In this document: positions 55,160 through 64,000 of the stretch, piece by piece
Numbering within the stretch: position 1 is the stretch's first letter
Layout of the letters: each line of letters begins with the position of its first letter
Source of the DNA: Flavobacterium paronense
GTDB taxonomy: Bacteria; Bacteroidota; Bacteroidia; Flavobacteriales; Flavobacteriaceae
NCBI RefSeq assembly: GCF_030409795.1
Contig: NZ_JAUFQN010000019.1
Location: 2,914,001-2,978,000, forward strand
Reading direction: 5' to 3'
DNA length: 64,000 nucleotides
Made by a program: the position numbers and the translations under genes
The notes under the pieces: model-generated
Told to the model about the DNA's origin: nothing
What the model saw: only the letters and a program-made list of their open reading frames with translations
Database searches by the model: none

Positions 55160-56677
55160 TTATAAGGTACTGATAGCAGTTTGCAATCGCTTAATGGTTT
55201 CTTCTTTTCCAATCAACTCAACAATATCAAAAAGATGTGGGCCTTTTAAGGCGCCAACCAAACTCAAACGGAATGGTTGCATTACTTTCCCCATGCCAAT
55301 TTCGTTTTGTGTCATCCAATCTTTGACATCTGTTTCAATTGTGGCTGAAGTGAAATCAGAAATATTTTCTAATACAGAAATTAATTCCTGCATCGTTCTT
55401 GGTGTGTCTTCTTTCCAGTTTTTAGCTGCTTTTTCATCGTAAGACGTTGGCGCTTCAAAAAAGAAATTACTTAATTCCCAAAATTCGGAAACGAAGTTAG
55501 CACGTTCTTTAATCAACGAAACGATTCTTATTAATTTTACGTCTGTCACACTGAGCGCAGTCGAAGTGCTTCTATTTAATAAATCTTTCTTGAATAATTC
55601 AGCCAAACTTTCATCGCTTTGCTTTTGCAAATACTGATGATTGAACCATTTGTTTTTATCGGGATCAAATTTGGCTCCGGCTTTATGAACTCGGTTTAAA
55701 TCGAACTTTTCAACTAATTCTTCCAATGAGAATAACTCTTGGTCTGTACCGTCATTCCATCCTAATAAAGCCAAGAAATTAATCACTGCTTCTGGGAAAA
55801 AGCCGTTTTCTCTGTAACCGGAAGAAACGCCTTCTTCACTTTTCCATTCTAAAGGGAAAACAGGAAACCCTAATTTATCGCCGTCACGCTTAGATAATTT
55901 TCCGTTTCCGATAGGTTTTAAAATCAATGGCAAATGAGCAAATTCGGGCGCTTCCCAACCAAAGGCTTTGTATAATAAACTATGCAATGGCATCGATGGC
56001 AACCATTCTTCACCACGAATTACATGTGAAGTTTCCATTAAATGGTCATCCACAATATTCGCTAAATGATAGGTTGGCATTCCGTCAGATTTAAATAAAA
56101 CTTTATCGTCTAACAAATTAGTTTCAAAACTAATATCACCTCTAATGATATCATGCAGATGCAAAGTCTGATCAACAGGCGTTTTAAAACGAACCACATA
56201 AGCTTCTCCTGATGCAATTCTTTTTTCAGTTTCTGCTGCCGAAATAACTAAAGAAGTATCTAGTTTTTCACGGTTATGCCAATTGTATATAAATGTCTTT
56301 CCTTGCTCTTCGTGTTGTTTTCTATGAAAATCTAATGCTTCAGAAGTATCAAAAGCATAGTAAGCCCAACCTGAATTTATCAATTGGTCAGCGTATTGTT
56401 TGTACAAATCCTTTCTTTCCGATTGGCGGTAAGGTCCAAATTTTTCGTTCTTTCCAACAGTTTCGCTTGGTGCAATTCCCAACCAATCTAAAGCTTCAAA
56501 AATATACTGTTCTGCTCCTGGAACGAATCGATTTTGGTCGGTATCTTCTATTCTCAAATAGAAAACACCGTTATGTTTTTTGGCAAATAAGTAATTAAAT
56601 AAGGCAGTTCTAACACCTCCAATATGCAATGGTCCGGTTGGACTTGGCGCAAAACGAACTCTAACAGCTTTTGACAT
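55160..56677 (-). CDS. gltX: Glutamate-tRNA ligase
   Basis: 505 residues, class I synthetase. HIGH-type motif FAPSPTGPLHIGGVR at the N-terminus and KMSKS-type GKLSKRDG near residue 258. It charges tRNA-Glu. Residues about 370-378 (STSTALSVT) are encoded by a dispersed repeat present in frame (see findings). Stands alone on the minus strand. Confidence 0.97.
   Translation of the reverse strand: MSKAVRVRFAPSPTGPLHIGGVRTALFNYLFAKKHNGVFYLRIEDTDQNRFVPGAEQYIFEALDWLGIAPSETVGKNEKFGPYRQSERKDLYKQYADQLINSGWAYYAFDTSEALDFHRKQHEEQGKTFIYNWHNREKLDTSLVISAAETEKRIASGEAYVVRFKTPVDQTLHLHDIIRGDISFETNLLDDKVLFKSDGMPTYHLANIVDDHLMETSHVIRGEEWLPSMPLHSLLYKAFGWEAPEFAHLPLILKPIGNGKLSKRDGDKLGFPVFPLEWKSEEGVSSGYRENGFFPEAVINFLALLGWNDGTDQELFSLEELVEKFDLNRVHKAGAKFDPDKNKWFNHQYLQKQSDESLAELFKKDLLNRSTSTALSVTDVKLIRIVSLIKERANFVSEFWELSNFFFEAPTSYDEKAAKNWKEDTPRTMQELISVLENISDFTSATIETDVKDWMTQNEIGMGKVMQPFRLSLVGALKGPHLFDIVELIGKEETIKRLQTAISTL
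55545..55570. repeat. Dispersed repeat motif inside gltX
   Basis: The core CACTGAGCGCAGTCGAAGTG is a semi-palindromic string that I recognise as a frequently repeated sequence in Bacteroidota genomes. Here it lies in the coding frame of gltX without breaking it. Confidence 0.65.
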
Positions 56678-56740
56678 TTCTTGTAAATTTTCGACAAAGA
56701 TAATCAGAAGTCGGAATTAGAAGTCAGAAGTCAGAAGTTT

Positions 56741-57778
56741 TTAGGATTTCATTTCTAACGGAATTCTTTTATTCATAACAGCAAACCAAAGTGGAGGAAC
56801 CAAAGATAAAACCATACTGGTAGGATAGCCAAAAGGCATTTGTGGTGAAGTATCGTGATATTCTAAAATTTGATATTTCTTCTGAGATTTATAATGATGA
56901 TCACTATGTCTGGTTAATTCATACAACATAATTCTTCCTAAAATATGATTGGAATTCCAGGAATGTTTTTCACTTACACGTTCGTATCTGCCAGAAGGCA
57001 AAAGGTTTCTTTTTAAACCGTAATGCTCAATATAATTTATAGTTTCCAGTAAAAGAAAACCAACAATACCAGCTAATAATGCAACAACAAAACCAATACT
57101 TCCATAGAAATAAGAAATAAATAACAGATAACTTAGTTGAAGTATCGTAAACCAAAACATATCATTCTTCAATGAAAAGAAAGAACGGTTTTCTATTTGA
57201 TTGAGTTTGTTTTGAATTTGCCACGCTTTTCGATACGTTCCGCAAACAGTTTGAATCCAGAAAGCATAAAGACTCTGATTGTATTTTGCCGTTGACGGAT
57301 CTTCGGGTGTTGAGACATGTAAATGATGTCCGTGATTGTGTTCGATAAAAAAATGAGTGTAATGAGATGGAATTAAAAGTAGTTTTCCTAAAATTCGTTC
57401 TCCTACTTTTTCACGATGACCCAATTCGTGCGCAACATTTATTCCATTTGAACCCAAAACGACGCCTAAGCTTAAAACGGTTCCTATGATTTCAGGAATT
57501 GATAAAGTTGTAGTTGTAACTTTTTGTAATACAAAAAACAAGAAGCCATAAACAATGAAAACATTTAGATATAAAAGGATGTCAAAAAAGCGATTTTTTA
57601 GTTTGCTTTCAATTTCAGCATCCGTATAATTTTTTTCATTTTTTGGCAGTAGTATTTCTAATAATGGGAGGATTCCGAACGTAAAAACTACTCCGGCATA
57701 ACTCCAGAAACCTCCAAAATAAACACCTAAAAAAGCAATTAACGGAATACAATACGCCAATAAATATTTCATAATCAA
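56741..57778 (-). CDS. alkB: Alkane 1-monooxygenase (AlkB-like, di-iron)
   Basis: 345 residues with about eight spans. The His-box motifs of the membrane di-iron hydroxylases are present: HELGHR, HNHGHH, and NYIEHYG plus SDHHYKS near the C-terminus. The enzyme hydroxylates alkanes or a related fatty substrate at the membrane. No rubredoxin gene is adjacent. ATGs at 57778 and 57772 are close together. Divergent from the DUF4175 gene. Confidence 0.92.
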   Translation of the reverse strand: MIMKYLLAYCIPLIAFLGVYFGGFWSYAGVVFTFGILPLLEILLPKNEKNYTDAEIESKLKNRFFDILLYLNVFIVYGFLFFVLQKVTTTTLSIPEIIGTVLSLGVVLGSNGINVAHELGHREKVGERILGKLLLIPSHYTHFFIEHNHGHHLHVSTPEDPSTAKYNQSLYAFWIQTVCGTYRKAWQIQNKLNQIENRSFFSLKNDMFWFTILQLSYLLFISYFYGSIGFVVALLAGIVGFLLLETINYIEHYGLKRNLLPSGRYERVSEKHSWNSNHILGRIMLYELTRHSDHHYKSQKKYQILEYHDTSPQMPFGYPTSMVLSLVPPLWFAVMNKRIPLEMKS

Positions 57779-57905
57779 TAAGATTTTGATATAAAATTAG
57801 CAAAGATTTTATAGAATTCAATTCTTTTTTCTTTGGCAATTTTTTAACGCTTGGGTATTCGCCAAAAATTGTACATTTATCGGTTATAAAAAGAAATTAT
57901 AAAAA

Positions 57906-60900
57906 TTGGATAATTCAAAGATCATATATAAAAAGTTAGAGGGCTTTATTACTAAGTATTACACCAATGAATTGTTGAAAGGAATTATTTTCTTTATTGG
58001 AATTGGTTTGTTGTATTTCATTTTTACCCTGTTCGTTGAATACTTTCTTTGGCTCAAGCCGGCAGCGAGAACGGTCTTGTTTTACACCTTTGTTTTTGTA
58101 GAGCTTTATCTGTTTTTTAGATTTATTTGTTTTCCTTTATTCAAATTATCCAAACTTCAAAAAGGGATAGATTTCGAGGAAGCTTCAATTATTATTGGAA
58201 ATCATTTTAGTGAAATAGAAGATAAGCTGACTAACTTTTTACAGCTTTCTTATGATAGTAACAAATCGGAATTGCTGGCAGCATCGATTGATCAAAAAGC
58301 AAATACTTTACAACCCATTCCTTTTGGCAACGCTATAAACTTTGGAAATAATAAGAAATATTTGCCTTTGGCGATCATTCCAATATTGTTTTTTGCCTTC
58401 TTTTATCTTTCTGGAAACAGTAATTTGATTTCTCAAAGTTTGAATCGTGTGGTAAATTTTAAGCAACAGTTTTTACCTCCGGCACCATTTGAATTTGAGC
58501 TTTTGAATAATAATCTGCAAACCGAACAGAACAAGGACTTCTTATTAAAAGTTAAAACCATTGGTAAAGTTGTTCCCGAAAATGCTATGATTTTTATCGG
58601 TGATGAGAGTTATTTTATGGAAAGTAATAAAGCCGGAGAATTTGAGTTTGTCATTCCAAAACCTTCCGAAGATATAGAATTTCACATTGAAGCCAATGAT
58701 GTTTCGTCACATGATTATGAACTGAAAGTGGTAACTGTACCATCAATTGCCAATTTTGAAATGGTATTGAATTTCCCTAATTATCTAAATAAAAAATCGG
58801 AAGTTATTAAAGGGACTGGTAACGCCATAATTCCCGAAGGCACGAAAGTTACCTGGAGAATAAATACTTTAGCTACACAAAAAGTAGATTGGATTAACGA
58901 CAATGCGCGTTATACTTTTGCTAAGACAGATAATATATTCTCTTTGTCAAAAAACATTCTTCAAAATGTCGATTATCAAATTTTAACATCCAATAATAAA
59001 GTTCAGAACTACGAAAAACTGAATTATCAGATTTCAGTAATCAAAGATCAGTTTCCATCCATCACTGTAAATAATGCTCCTGACAGTTTAAAGGTTAATA
59101 AAAATTTTGTTTTAGGTCAGGTTTCAGATGATTACGGGCTTTCTAAGCTTCAAATTGTCTATTATCCAAAAGACACTCCAAACATTGCTAAAAAAGCTGC
59201 TATCGCTGTTAAGAAAGATATTTACGATCAGTTCGTGTTTTCGTTTCCAAGCAATCTTCCAGTTGACGAAGGTGTTTCGTATGAATACTATTTCGAGATT
59301 TTTGATAACGATGCTTTTCATAATTACAAAAGCACAAAATCATCTGTTTTTAGTAATCGAATTGCAACCGAAACTGAAAAGCAGGATGAAATGATGCAAC
59401 AGCAAAATGATAATATTAACTCATTAGCTAAGTCCTTAAAAGCTCAGGATAAGCAATTATCTGAAATGGACAAGTTGCAAAAAATGGGTAAAGAGAAAGA
59501 TAATTTAGAATATAAGGACCAGCAAAAAGTAAATGATTTTATCCAAAAACAAAAGCAACAGGATGAAATGATGAAAGAGTTTTCAGAGAAGATGAAAGAC
59601 AATCTGGATAAATTCAAAACCGAGAAAAAGGATGAAAAGAAAGAGTTGCTTGAAGACAGATTGGAAAAAACGAAAGAAGAACTGGAAAAGAATAAAAAAC
59701 TTTTAGACGAACTTCAAAAACTGAATGACAAAATCAGCAAAGAAGAGTTGTTCGAAAAGATGGAGAAATTTCAACAAGAAAGTAAAAACCAAACCAAAAG
59801 TCTAGAACAATTAGTCGAGCTTACCAAGCGTTATTATGTTGAGAAAAAGGCACAACAAATTGCAGAAAAGTTAGATAAACTTGCCGAGAAACAAGATAAG
59901 TTGGCTGATAAAACAGAGGAGAATAATGCAGATAAGCAAGATGAAATCAATAAAGAATTTGACAAGCTCAAAGAAGAATTAAAAGATTTACAGAAAGATA
60001 ACAAGGAGTTAAAAGCTCCGATGGACATTCCCAAAACAGATGACAAGGAGAAAAGTATCGACGAAGATTTAAAAGAGGCTAAAGACCAATTACAGAAAGA
60101 ACAAAAGACTAAAGCCAAGCCAAAACAAAAAAGCGCTTCAAAAAAAATGAAGCAAATGAGTCAGAAAATGGCCGAACAAATGGCCTCTGGCGACATGGAA
60201 CAAGTGGAGGAAGATGTTGCTATGTTACGACAGATTTTAGACAATCTTTTGGCTTATTCATTTTCTCAGGAAGAGGTGATGAAGCAGTTTAAGAATTTAA
60301 AACGAGGAGCACCATCATTCAATAAAAATTTAAAAATACAGCAAGATTTAAAGCAGCAATTTAAACATGTAGATGATAGTTTGTTTGCAATGTCTTTGCG
60401 AAATCCAAAAATTGCTGAGGACATTACTAAAGAAATCGGCAACGTTCAATACAACGTTGATAAAGCCATAGAAACCCTAGCCGAAGCTAATGTTCCAAAA
60501 GGAAATTCGCACCAACAATATGCTGTTTCATCTTCAAATAAACTTGCAGATATGTTGAGTGATATTTTAAACGGTATGCAAATGCAGATGTCAGGGGCAG
60601 GTCAAGGAAAACCAAAACCTGGGCAAGGACAAGGTCAGGGAATGCAGTTGCCGGACATTATAAAAAAGCAAGAAGGCTTAGGTGAAAAGATGAAAAAAGG
60701 AATGAAGAAAGGTGACAAGCCCGGAGAAGGCCAGGAAGGTGATAAAGAGGGACAAGGTCAAGAAGGACAAAAACCAGGAGAAGGGAAGCAAGGCGGAAAA
60801 GGAGGGAGCGGAAAAGGAAGTGATGGAAAGGGTGAAAATGGTCAAGGGCAAGGAAAAGGAAATGAAAAAGGGGGTGAAAAAGGTCAAGAGGGCGAGGGCG

Positions 60901-61307
60901 ATGCTAAAGAAATAATGGAAATCTTTAAAGAACAGCAACAGTTACGCGAAGCTTTGGAAAAAGAATTGAAAAAGCAAGGCGTGGGAGGAAATGGTCAAAA
61001 CGCATTGGATCAAATGAAACAAATAGAGAAACAATTATTGAATAAAGGTTTTAATAATGAAACCCTCCAAAAGATTTTAAATGTCAAATATGAATTGTTG
61101 AAATTAGAAAAAGCAGTGCAACAACAAGGTGAAGATAAGAAGCGACAATCAGAAACGAATAAGAAAGAATTTAACAATCAGGCAACTGCCTTGCCAACAC
61201 GTCTACAAGAATATTTGAATAGTATTGAAATTTTAAATAGACAAAGCTTACCTTTGCGCTCCAATTTTAACCAAAAGGTTCAAGAATATTTCAAAACCAA
61301 TGATTAG
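57906..61307 (+). CDS. DUF4175 family giant membrane protein
   Basis: 1133 residues from a TTG start at 57906. Three N-terminal spans (about 20-42, 55-75 and 150-168) precede a periplasmic-type beta region (about 190-490). A very long Lys/Glu/Gln-rich coiled-coil region follows (about 490-790), then a Gly/Gln/Lys low-complexity stretch (about 895-1005; repeats of GQGQ, GKGE) and a short helical end. The family is restricted to Bacteroidota and of unknown function. It overlaps ybeY by 8 bp. Confidence 0.85.
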   Translation: MDNSKIIYKKLEGFITKYYTNELLKGIIFFIGIGLLYFIFTLFVEYFLWLKPAARTVLFYTFVFVELYLFFRFICFPLFKLSKLQKGIDFEEASIIIGNHFSEIEDKLTNFLQLSYDSNKSELLAASIDQKANTLQPIPFGNAINFGNNKKYLPLAIIPILFFAFFYLSGNSNLISQSLNRVVNFKQQFLPPAPFEFELLNNNLQTEQNKDFLLKVKTIGKVVPENAMIFIGDESYFMESNKAGEFEFVIPKPSEDIEFHIEANDVSSHDYELKVVTVPSIANFEMVLNFPNYLNKKSEVIKGTGNAIIPEGTKVTWRINTLATQKVDWINDNARYTFAKTDNIFSLSKNILQNVDYQILTSNNKVQNYEKLNYQISVIKDQFPSITVNNAPDSLKVNKNFVLGQVSDDYGLSKLQIVYYPKDTPNIAKKAAIAVKKDIYDQFVFSFPSNLPVDEGVSYEYYFEIFDNDAFHNYKSTKSSVFSNRIATETEKQDEMMQQQNDNINSLAKSLKAQDKQLSEMDKLQKMGKEKDNLEYKDQQKVNDFIQKQKQQDEMMKEFSEKMKDNLDKFKTEKKDEKKELLEDRLEKTKEELEKNKKLLDELQKLNDKISKEELFEKMEKFQQESKNQTKSLEQLVELTKRYYVEKKAQQIAEKLDKLAEKQDKLADKTEENNADKQDEINKEFDKLKEELKDLQKDNKELKAPMDIPKTDDKEKSIDEDLKEAKDQLQKEQKTKAKPKQKSASKKMKQMSQKMAEQMASGDMEQVEEDVAMLRQILDNLLAYSFSQEEVMKQFKNLKRGAPSFNKNLKIQQDLKQQFKHVDDSLFAMSLRNPKIAEDITKEIGNVQYNVDKAIETLAEANVPKGNSHQQYAVSSSNKLADMLSDILNGMQMQMSGAGQGKPKPGQGQGQGMQLPDIIKKQEGLGEKMKKGMKKGDKPGEGQEGDKEGQGQEGQKPGEGKQGGKGGSGKGSDGKGENGQGQGKGNEKGGEKGQEGEGDAKEIMEIFKEQQQLREALEKELKKQGVGGNGQNALDQMKQIEKQLLNKGFNNETLQKILNVKYELLKLEKAVQQQGEDKKRQSETNKKEFNNQATALPTRLQEYLNSIEILNRQSLPLRSNFNQKVQEYFKTND

Positions 61308-61722
61308 TTTTAATTACGAGATAGATTTCAAATTAGAAAACGAAGAACTTTATTCTGGCTGGATTTCCAAAGTCATTAGCTCTGAAATGAAGAAAGAAGG
61401 AGAGATAAACTATATCTTCTGCGACGATGACTATTTAGTTGAAATTAACCAGCAGTATTTGGACCACGACACGTTAACAGACATTATCAGTTTCGATTAT
61501 TCTATAGGAAATGAACTACACGGTGATGTCTTCATTTCTATTGAAAGGGTACGTGAAAACGCTGTTCATTTCAATGTTGATTTTGATGATGAATTGAAAA
61601 GAGTTTTGATTCACGGAGTTTTACATTATTGTGGATATAAAGACAAGAGTGAAGATGACGAAAAACTTATGCGTCAAAAGGAAGAGGAAAAAATGAAGAT
61701 GTTCCACGTGAAACACAACTAA
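61300..61722 (+). CDS. ybeY: Endoribonuclease YbeY (rRNA maturation)
   Basis: 140 residues. The zinc-site motif is HGVLHYCGYKD: first and second His are present, the third position is Asp in place of the usual His. It acts in 16S rRNA 3' end maturation and ribosome quality control. Overlaps the DUF4175 gene by 8 bp. The C-terminal codons (MFHVKHN) coincide with the parS-like site at 61700-61715. Confidence 0.9.
   Translation: MISFNYEIDFKLENEELYSGWISKVISSEMKKEGEINYIFCDDDYLVEINQQYLDHDTLTDIISFDYSIGNELHGDVFISIERVRENAVHFNVDFDDELKRVLIHGVLHYCGYKDKSEDDEKLMRQKEEEKMKMFHVKHN
61700..61715. promoter_or_regulatory. parS: parS-like ParB binding site (in ybeY 3' end)
   Basis: TGTTCCACGTGAAACA is one base from the classic 16-bp parS palindrome (TGTTTCACGTGAAACA). 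It lies in the last codons of ybeY. ParB would load here to form the partition complex near the origin. Confidence 0.85.
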
Positions 61723-61723
61723 A

Positions 61724-63595
61724 ATGTTTTTAGAAAAATACGATGTAATAGTGGTAGGTGCCGGTCACGCCGGATGTGAAGCAGCAGCAGCAGCAGCCAA
61801 TTTAGGTTGCAGTACGTTGCTGGTTACTATGAGCCTACAAAATATTGCACAAATGTCGTGTAATCCAGCGATGGGCGGAATTGCTAAAGGTCAAATCGTC
61901 CGAGAAATAGATGCACTTGGCGGCTATTCCGGAATTATTTCAGATAATACAGCAGTCCAGTTCAAGATGCTGAATAAATCAAAGGGTCCAGCGATGTGGT
62001 CGCCAAGAGTTCAGTCAGACCGTATGCGTTTTGCTGAAGAGTGGCGATTGCGATTAGAACAAACTCCAAATGTCGATTTCTATCAAGAAATGGTCAAAGG
62101 ACTTTTAATAAAGAACAATAAGATAGAGGGAATAGTAACATCCCTTGGAATTGAAATCAAAGCAAAAACAGTTGTGTTAACTAATGGGACTTTCCTCAAC
62201 GGTTTAATTCACATTGGAGACAAACAATTTGGTGGAGGAAGAGCCGGTGAAAGTGCTGCTTTCGGAATTACAGATGACTTAGTCAAAGTTGGTTTCGAAG
62301 CAGGAAGAATGAAAACAGGAACACCACCTAGGGTTGATGGCCGTTCTTTGGATTATTCAAAAATGAGAGAAGAACCAGGTGATGATGTGCCAGATAAATT
62401 CTCTTATTCCGATGAAACAAAACCATTAGATAAACAGCTGTTATGTCATATGACCTACACTTCAAATGAAGTACATAATATTTTACGTGAAGGTTTTGAT
62501 CGCTCCCCAATGTTTAACGGAAGAATAAAAAGTATTGGTCCAAGATATTGCCCATCTATTGAAGATAAAATCAATCGTTTTGCCGACAAAGAAAGACACC
62601 AGTTATTTGTAGAGCCAGAAGGATGGAACACAGTTGAGGTATACGTTAACGGTTTTTCAACTTCATTACCAGAAGATATTCAATTTAAAGCGTTGCGTTC
62701 TGTTGAAGGATTTGAGAAAGTTAAGTTTTTCCGTCCAGGTTACGCTATAGAATACGATTATTTCCCACCAACGCAGTTAAAGCATACGCTTGAAACTAAA
62801 TTAGTGGAAGGTTTGTATTTTGCCGGACAAATTAACGGAACCACAGGTTACGAAGAAGCCGCATCTCAAGGAATGATGGCAGGAATTAACGCAGCCTTAA
62901 AAGTAAAAGAGCAAGAACCAATGATTTTGCGTCGTGATGAAGCATATATAGGCGTTCTTATTGATGATTTAATTACTAAAGGAACTGAGGAGCCTTACAG
63001 AATGTTTACTTCTCGTGCTGAATATAGAACTCTCCTGCGTCAGGATAATGCAGATTTTAGATTAACACCTAAGTCATATGAAATTGGTTTAGCGTCTGAA
63101 AAAAGATTACGTAGAATGGAATACAAGTTTAATGAAAGTGAAAAAATGGTAAATTTTTTCAAAGACACAAGTGTTACTCCAGAAGAAGCTAATCCTATAT
63201 TGGAAGCAAAAGAAAGCTCAGCAATGATTCAGTCTGATAAAATGTTTAAAGTGTTTTCAAGGCCACAAATTGAATTGGATGATTTCCTTAAATTTAATAA
63301 AGTAAAAAATTATGTTACCGAAAATGATTTGGATAAAGAGATAATTGAACAGGCAGAAATTCAAGTTAAATATTCAGGTTATATCGAAAAGGAAAGAAAC
63401 AATGCAGAAAAACTAATCCGATTAGAAGACATTAAAATTCCAGAAAATTTTGATTATAACAAAATCAAATCAATGTCGATTGAAGCCAAACAAAAATTAA
63501 GCAAAATCCGTCCTGTAACTATCTCACAAGCATCAAGAATAAGCGGGGTATCTCCAGCGGACATTTCAGTTTTATTAATTTACATGGGCCGATAA
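61724..63595 (+). CDS. mnmG: tRNA uridine-5-carboxymethylaminomethyl modification enzyme MnmG
   Basis: 623 residues, normal length. The FAD-binding motif VIVVGAGHAGCEAA is at the N-terminus; SCNPAMGGIAKGQIVREIDALGG and the C-terminal helical region are typical. With MnmE it modifies the wobble uridine of several tRNAs. The gene (formerly gidA) is often found near replication origins, which fits the parS sites on each side. Confidence 0.97.
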   Translation: MFLEKYDVIVVGAGHAGCEAAAAAANLGCSTLLVTMSLQNIAQMSCNPAMGGIAKGQIVREIDALGGYSGIISDNTAVQFKMLNKSKGPAMWSPRVQSDRMRFAEEWRLRLEQTPNVDFYQEMVKGLLIKNNKIEGIVTSLGIEIKAKTVVLTNGTFLNGLIHIGDKQFGGGRAGESAAFGITDDLVKVGFEAGRMKTGTPPRVDGRSLDYSKMREEPGDDVPDKFSYSDETKPLDKQLLCHMTYTSNEVHNILREGFDRSPMFNGRIKSIGPRYCPSIEDKINRFADKERHQLFVEPEGWNTVEVYVNGFSTSLPEDIQFKALRSVEGFEKVKFFRPGYAIEYDYFPPTQLKHTLETKLVEGLYFAGQINGTTGYEEAASQGMMAGINAALKVKEQEPMILRRDEAYIGVLIDDLITKGTEEPYRMFTSRAEYRTLLRQDNADFRLTPKSYEIGLASEKRLRRMEYKFNESEKMVNFFKDTSVTPEEANPILEAKESSAMIQSDKMFKVFSRPQIELDDFLKFNKVKNYVTENDLDKEIIEQAEIQVKYSGYIEKERNNAEKLIRLEDIKIPENFDYNKIKSMSIEAKQKLSKIRPVTISQASRISGVSPADISVLLIYMGR

Positions 63596-63600
63596 TTTTG

Positions 63601-63616
63601 CGTTCCACGTGAAACC
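63601..63616. promoter_or_regulatory. parS: Second parS-like site, downstream of mnmG
   Basis: CGTTCCACGTGAAACC keeps the 14-base core GTTCCACGTGAAAC of the site at 61700-61715 and differs only at the two outer bases. It lies between the mnmG stop and the next gene. Confidence 0.78.
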
Positions 63617-63649
63617 AAGTCTGCCAATCCCTATCAATACAGCCTTTTT

Positions 63650-64000
63650 ATGAGTTTTCAAAACAATATTTTTTTTCAAAAAGTAAGAGACTATTCCGTT
63701 TCAAAAGAAATTTTCGAATTGCATCATAATCCAGAGTATGATTTGTTAATCACCTTTCCAAAACCATCTTTGGAGAAATTGCCAAGCTATTACGAAAGCG
63801 AAGATTATATTTCTCATACAGATGGGAAGCGTTCTTTTTTTGAAAGAATGTACCATTTGATTAAAAATATTGCGCTTAAAAACAAAGTAAAATTAATCAA
63901 TGCGCAATCTGAAAAAGGTAAACTTTTAGACATTGGAGCAGGAACTGGAGATTTTTTGGTAGTAGCAAAAAAAGATGGCTGGCAAACAACAGGTGTCGAA
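63650..64000 (+). CDS. Class I SAM-dependent methyltransferase (5' part)
   Basis: 117 codons from the ATG at 63650, open at the window end. The SAM-binding motif KLLDIGAGTGDFL (about residues 91-103) is visible. The N-terminal part (FELHHNPEYDLLITFPKP, PSYYESEDYISHTDGK) resembles the methyltransferases often located after mnmG in flavobacteria. Substrate unknown. Confidence 0.82.
   Translation, partial: MSFQNNIFFQKVRDYSVSKEIFELHHNPEYDLLITFPKPSLEKLPSYYESEDYISHTDGKRSFFERMYHLIKNIALKNKVKLINAQSEKGKLLDIGAGTGDFLVVAKKDGWQTTGVE

Overview
The window reads as a chromosomal segment of a flavobacterium (Bacteroidota, close to Flavobacterium). The DNA is AT-rich, and -7 promoter elements of the Bacteroidota type (TAnnTTTG) precede several genes. 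The lineage is also marked by a type IX secretion/gliding lipoprotein (SprE/PorW), a secreted protein with a type A C-terminal sorting domain, and families largely confined to Bacteroidota (DUF5687, DUF4254, DUF6427, DUF4175, stand-alone GH3). No phage, transposase or CRISPR array was seen.

Layout. 1-4.6 kb, minus strand: a truncated sprE, a bacterial PH-domain protein and a two-gene ABC exporter. 4.6-12.5 kb: housekeeping genes in mixed orientation (PaaE-like reductase, GT9 transferase with DUF4254 partner, upp, purD) and a T9SS cargo protein. 12.5-37.5 kb: a surface-polysaccharide locus in blocks. A plus-strand block (CapK-like ligase, WecB, GT4) meets an eight-gene minus-strand operon (Wzx, acyltransferase, Wzy, two GTs, O-antigen ligase-like protein, UDP-glucuronate decarboxylase, priming sugar transferase). 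A second plus-strand block (GtrII-like, GtrB-like, methyltransferase) meets a minus-strand operon that starts at an M23 peptidase and runs through GH3, a nucleosidase-like protein and Wzz to rfbA-rfbC-rfbD. 37.5-43.6 kb: tatA and a hydrolase, then the operon rpiB-CDF-nnrD-tex. 44.4-64 kb, mostly plus strand: rnr, glnS, a YtxH/holin-like trio, gltX, alkB, a 1133-residue DUF4175 protein, ybeY, mnmG and a truncated methyltransferase.

The most interesting signal is architectural. Between rpiB and rnr lies a 753-bp gene-free stretch with very low GC and several DnaA-box-like 9-mers. Gene orientation switches there: 29 of 41 protein genes to the left are on the minus strand, and 13 of 17 to the right are on the plus strand. 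Two parS-like sites flank mnmG 17-20 kb away. Together these suggest that the window contains the chromosomal replication origin and part of its ParB-loading region; this is inferred, not proven.

Other items worth attention: four 90-91-bp tandem units downstream of tRNA-Cys, each carrying a copy of the tRNA 3' end plus its terminator; in-frame repeat-derived segments inside gltX and rfbD; intergenic arrays of 11-bp and 15-bp units arranged as long imperfect palindromes; an rfb operon without rfbB; and an uncharacterised protein with nucleoside-phosphorylase-like motifs in the polysaccharide operon.
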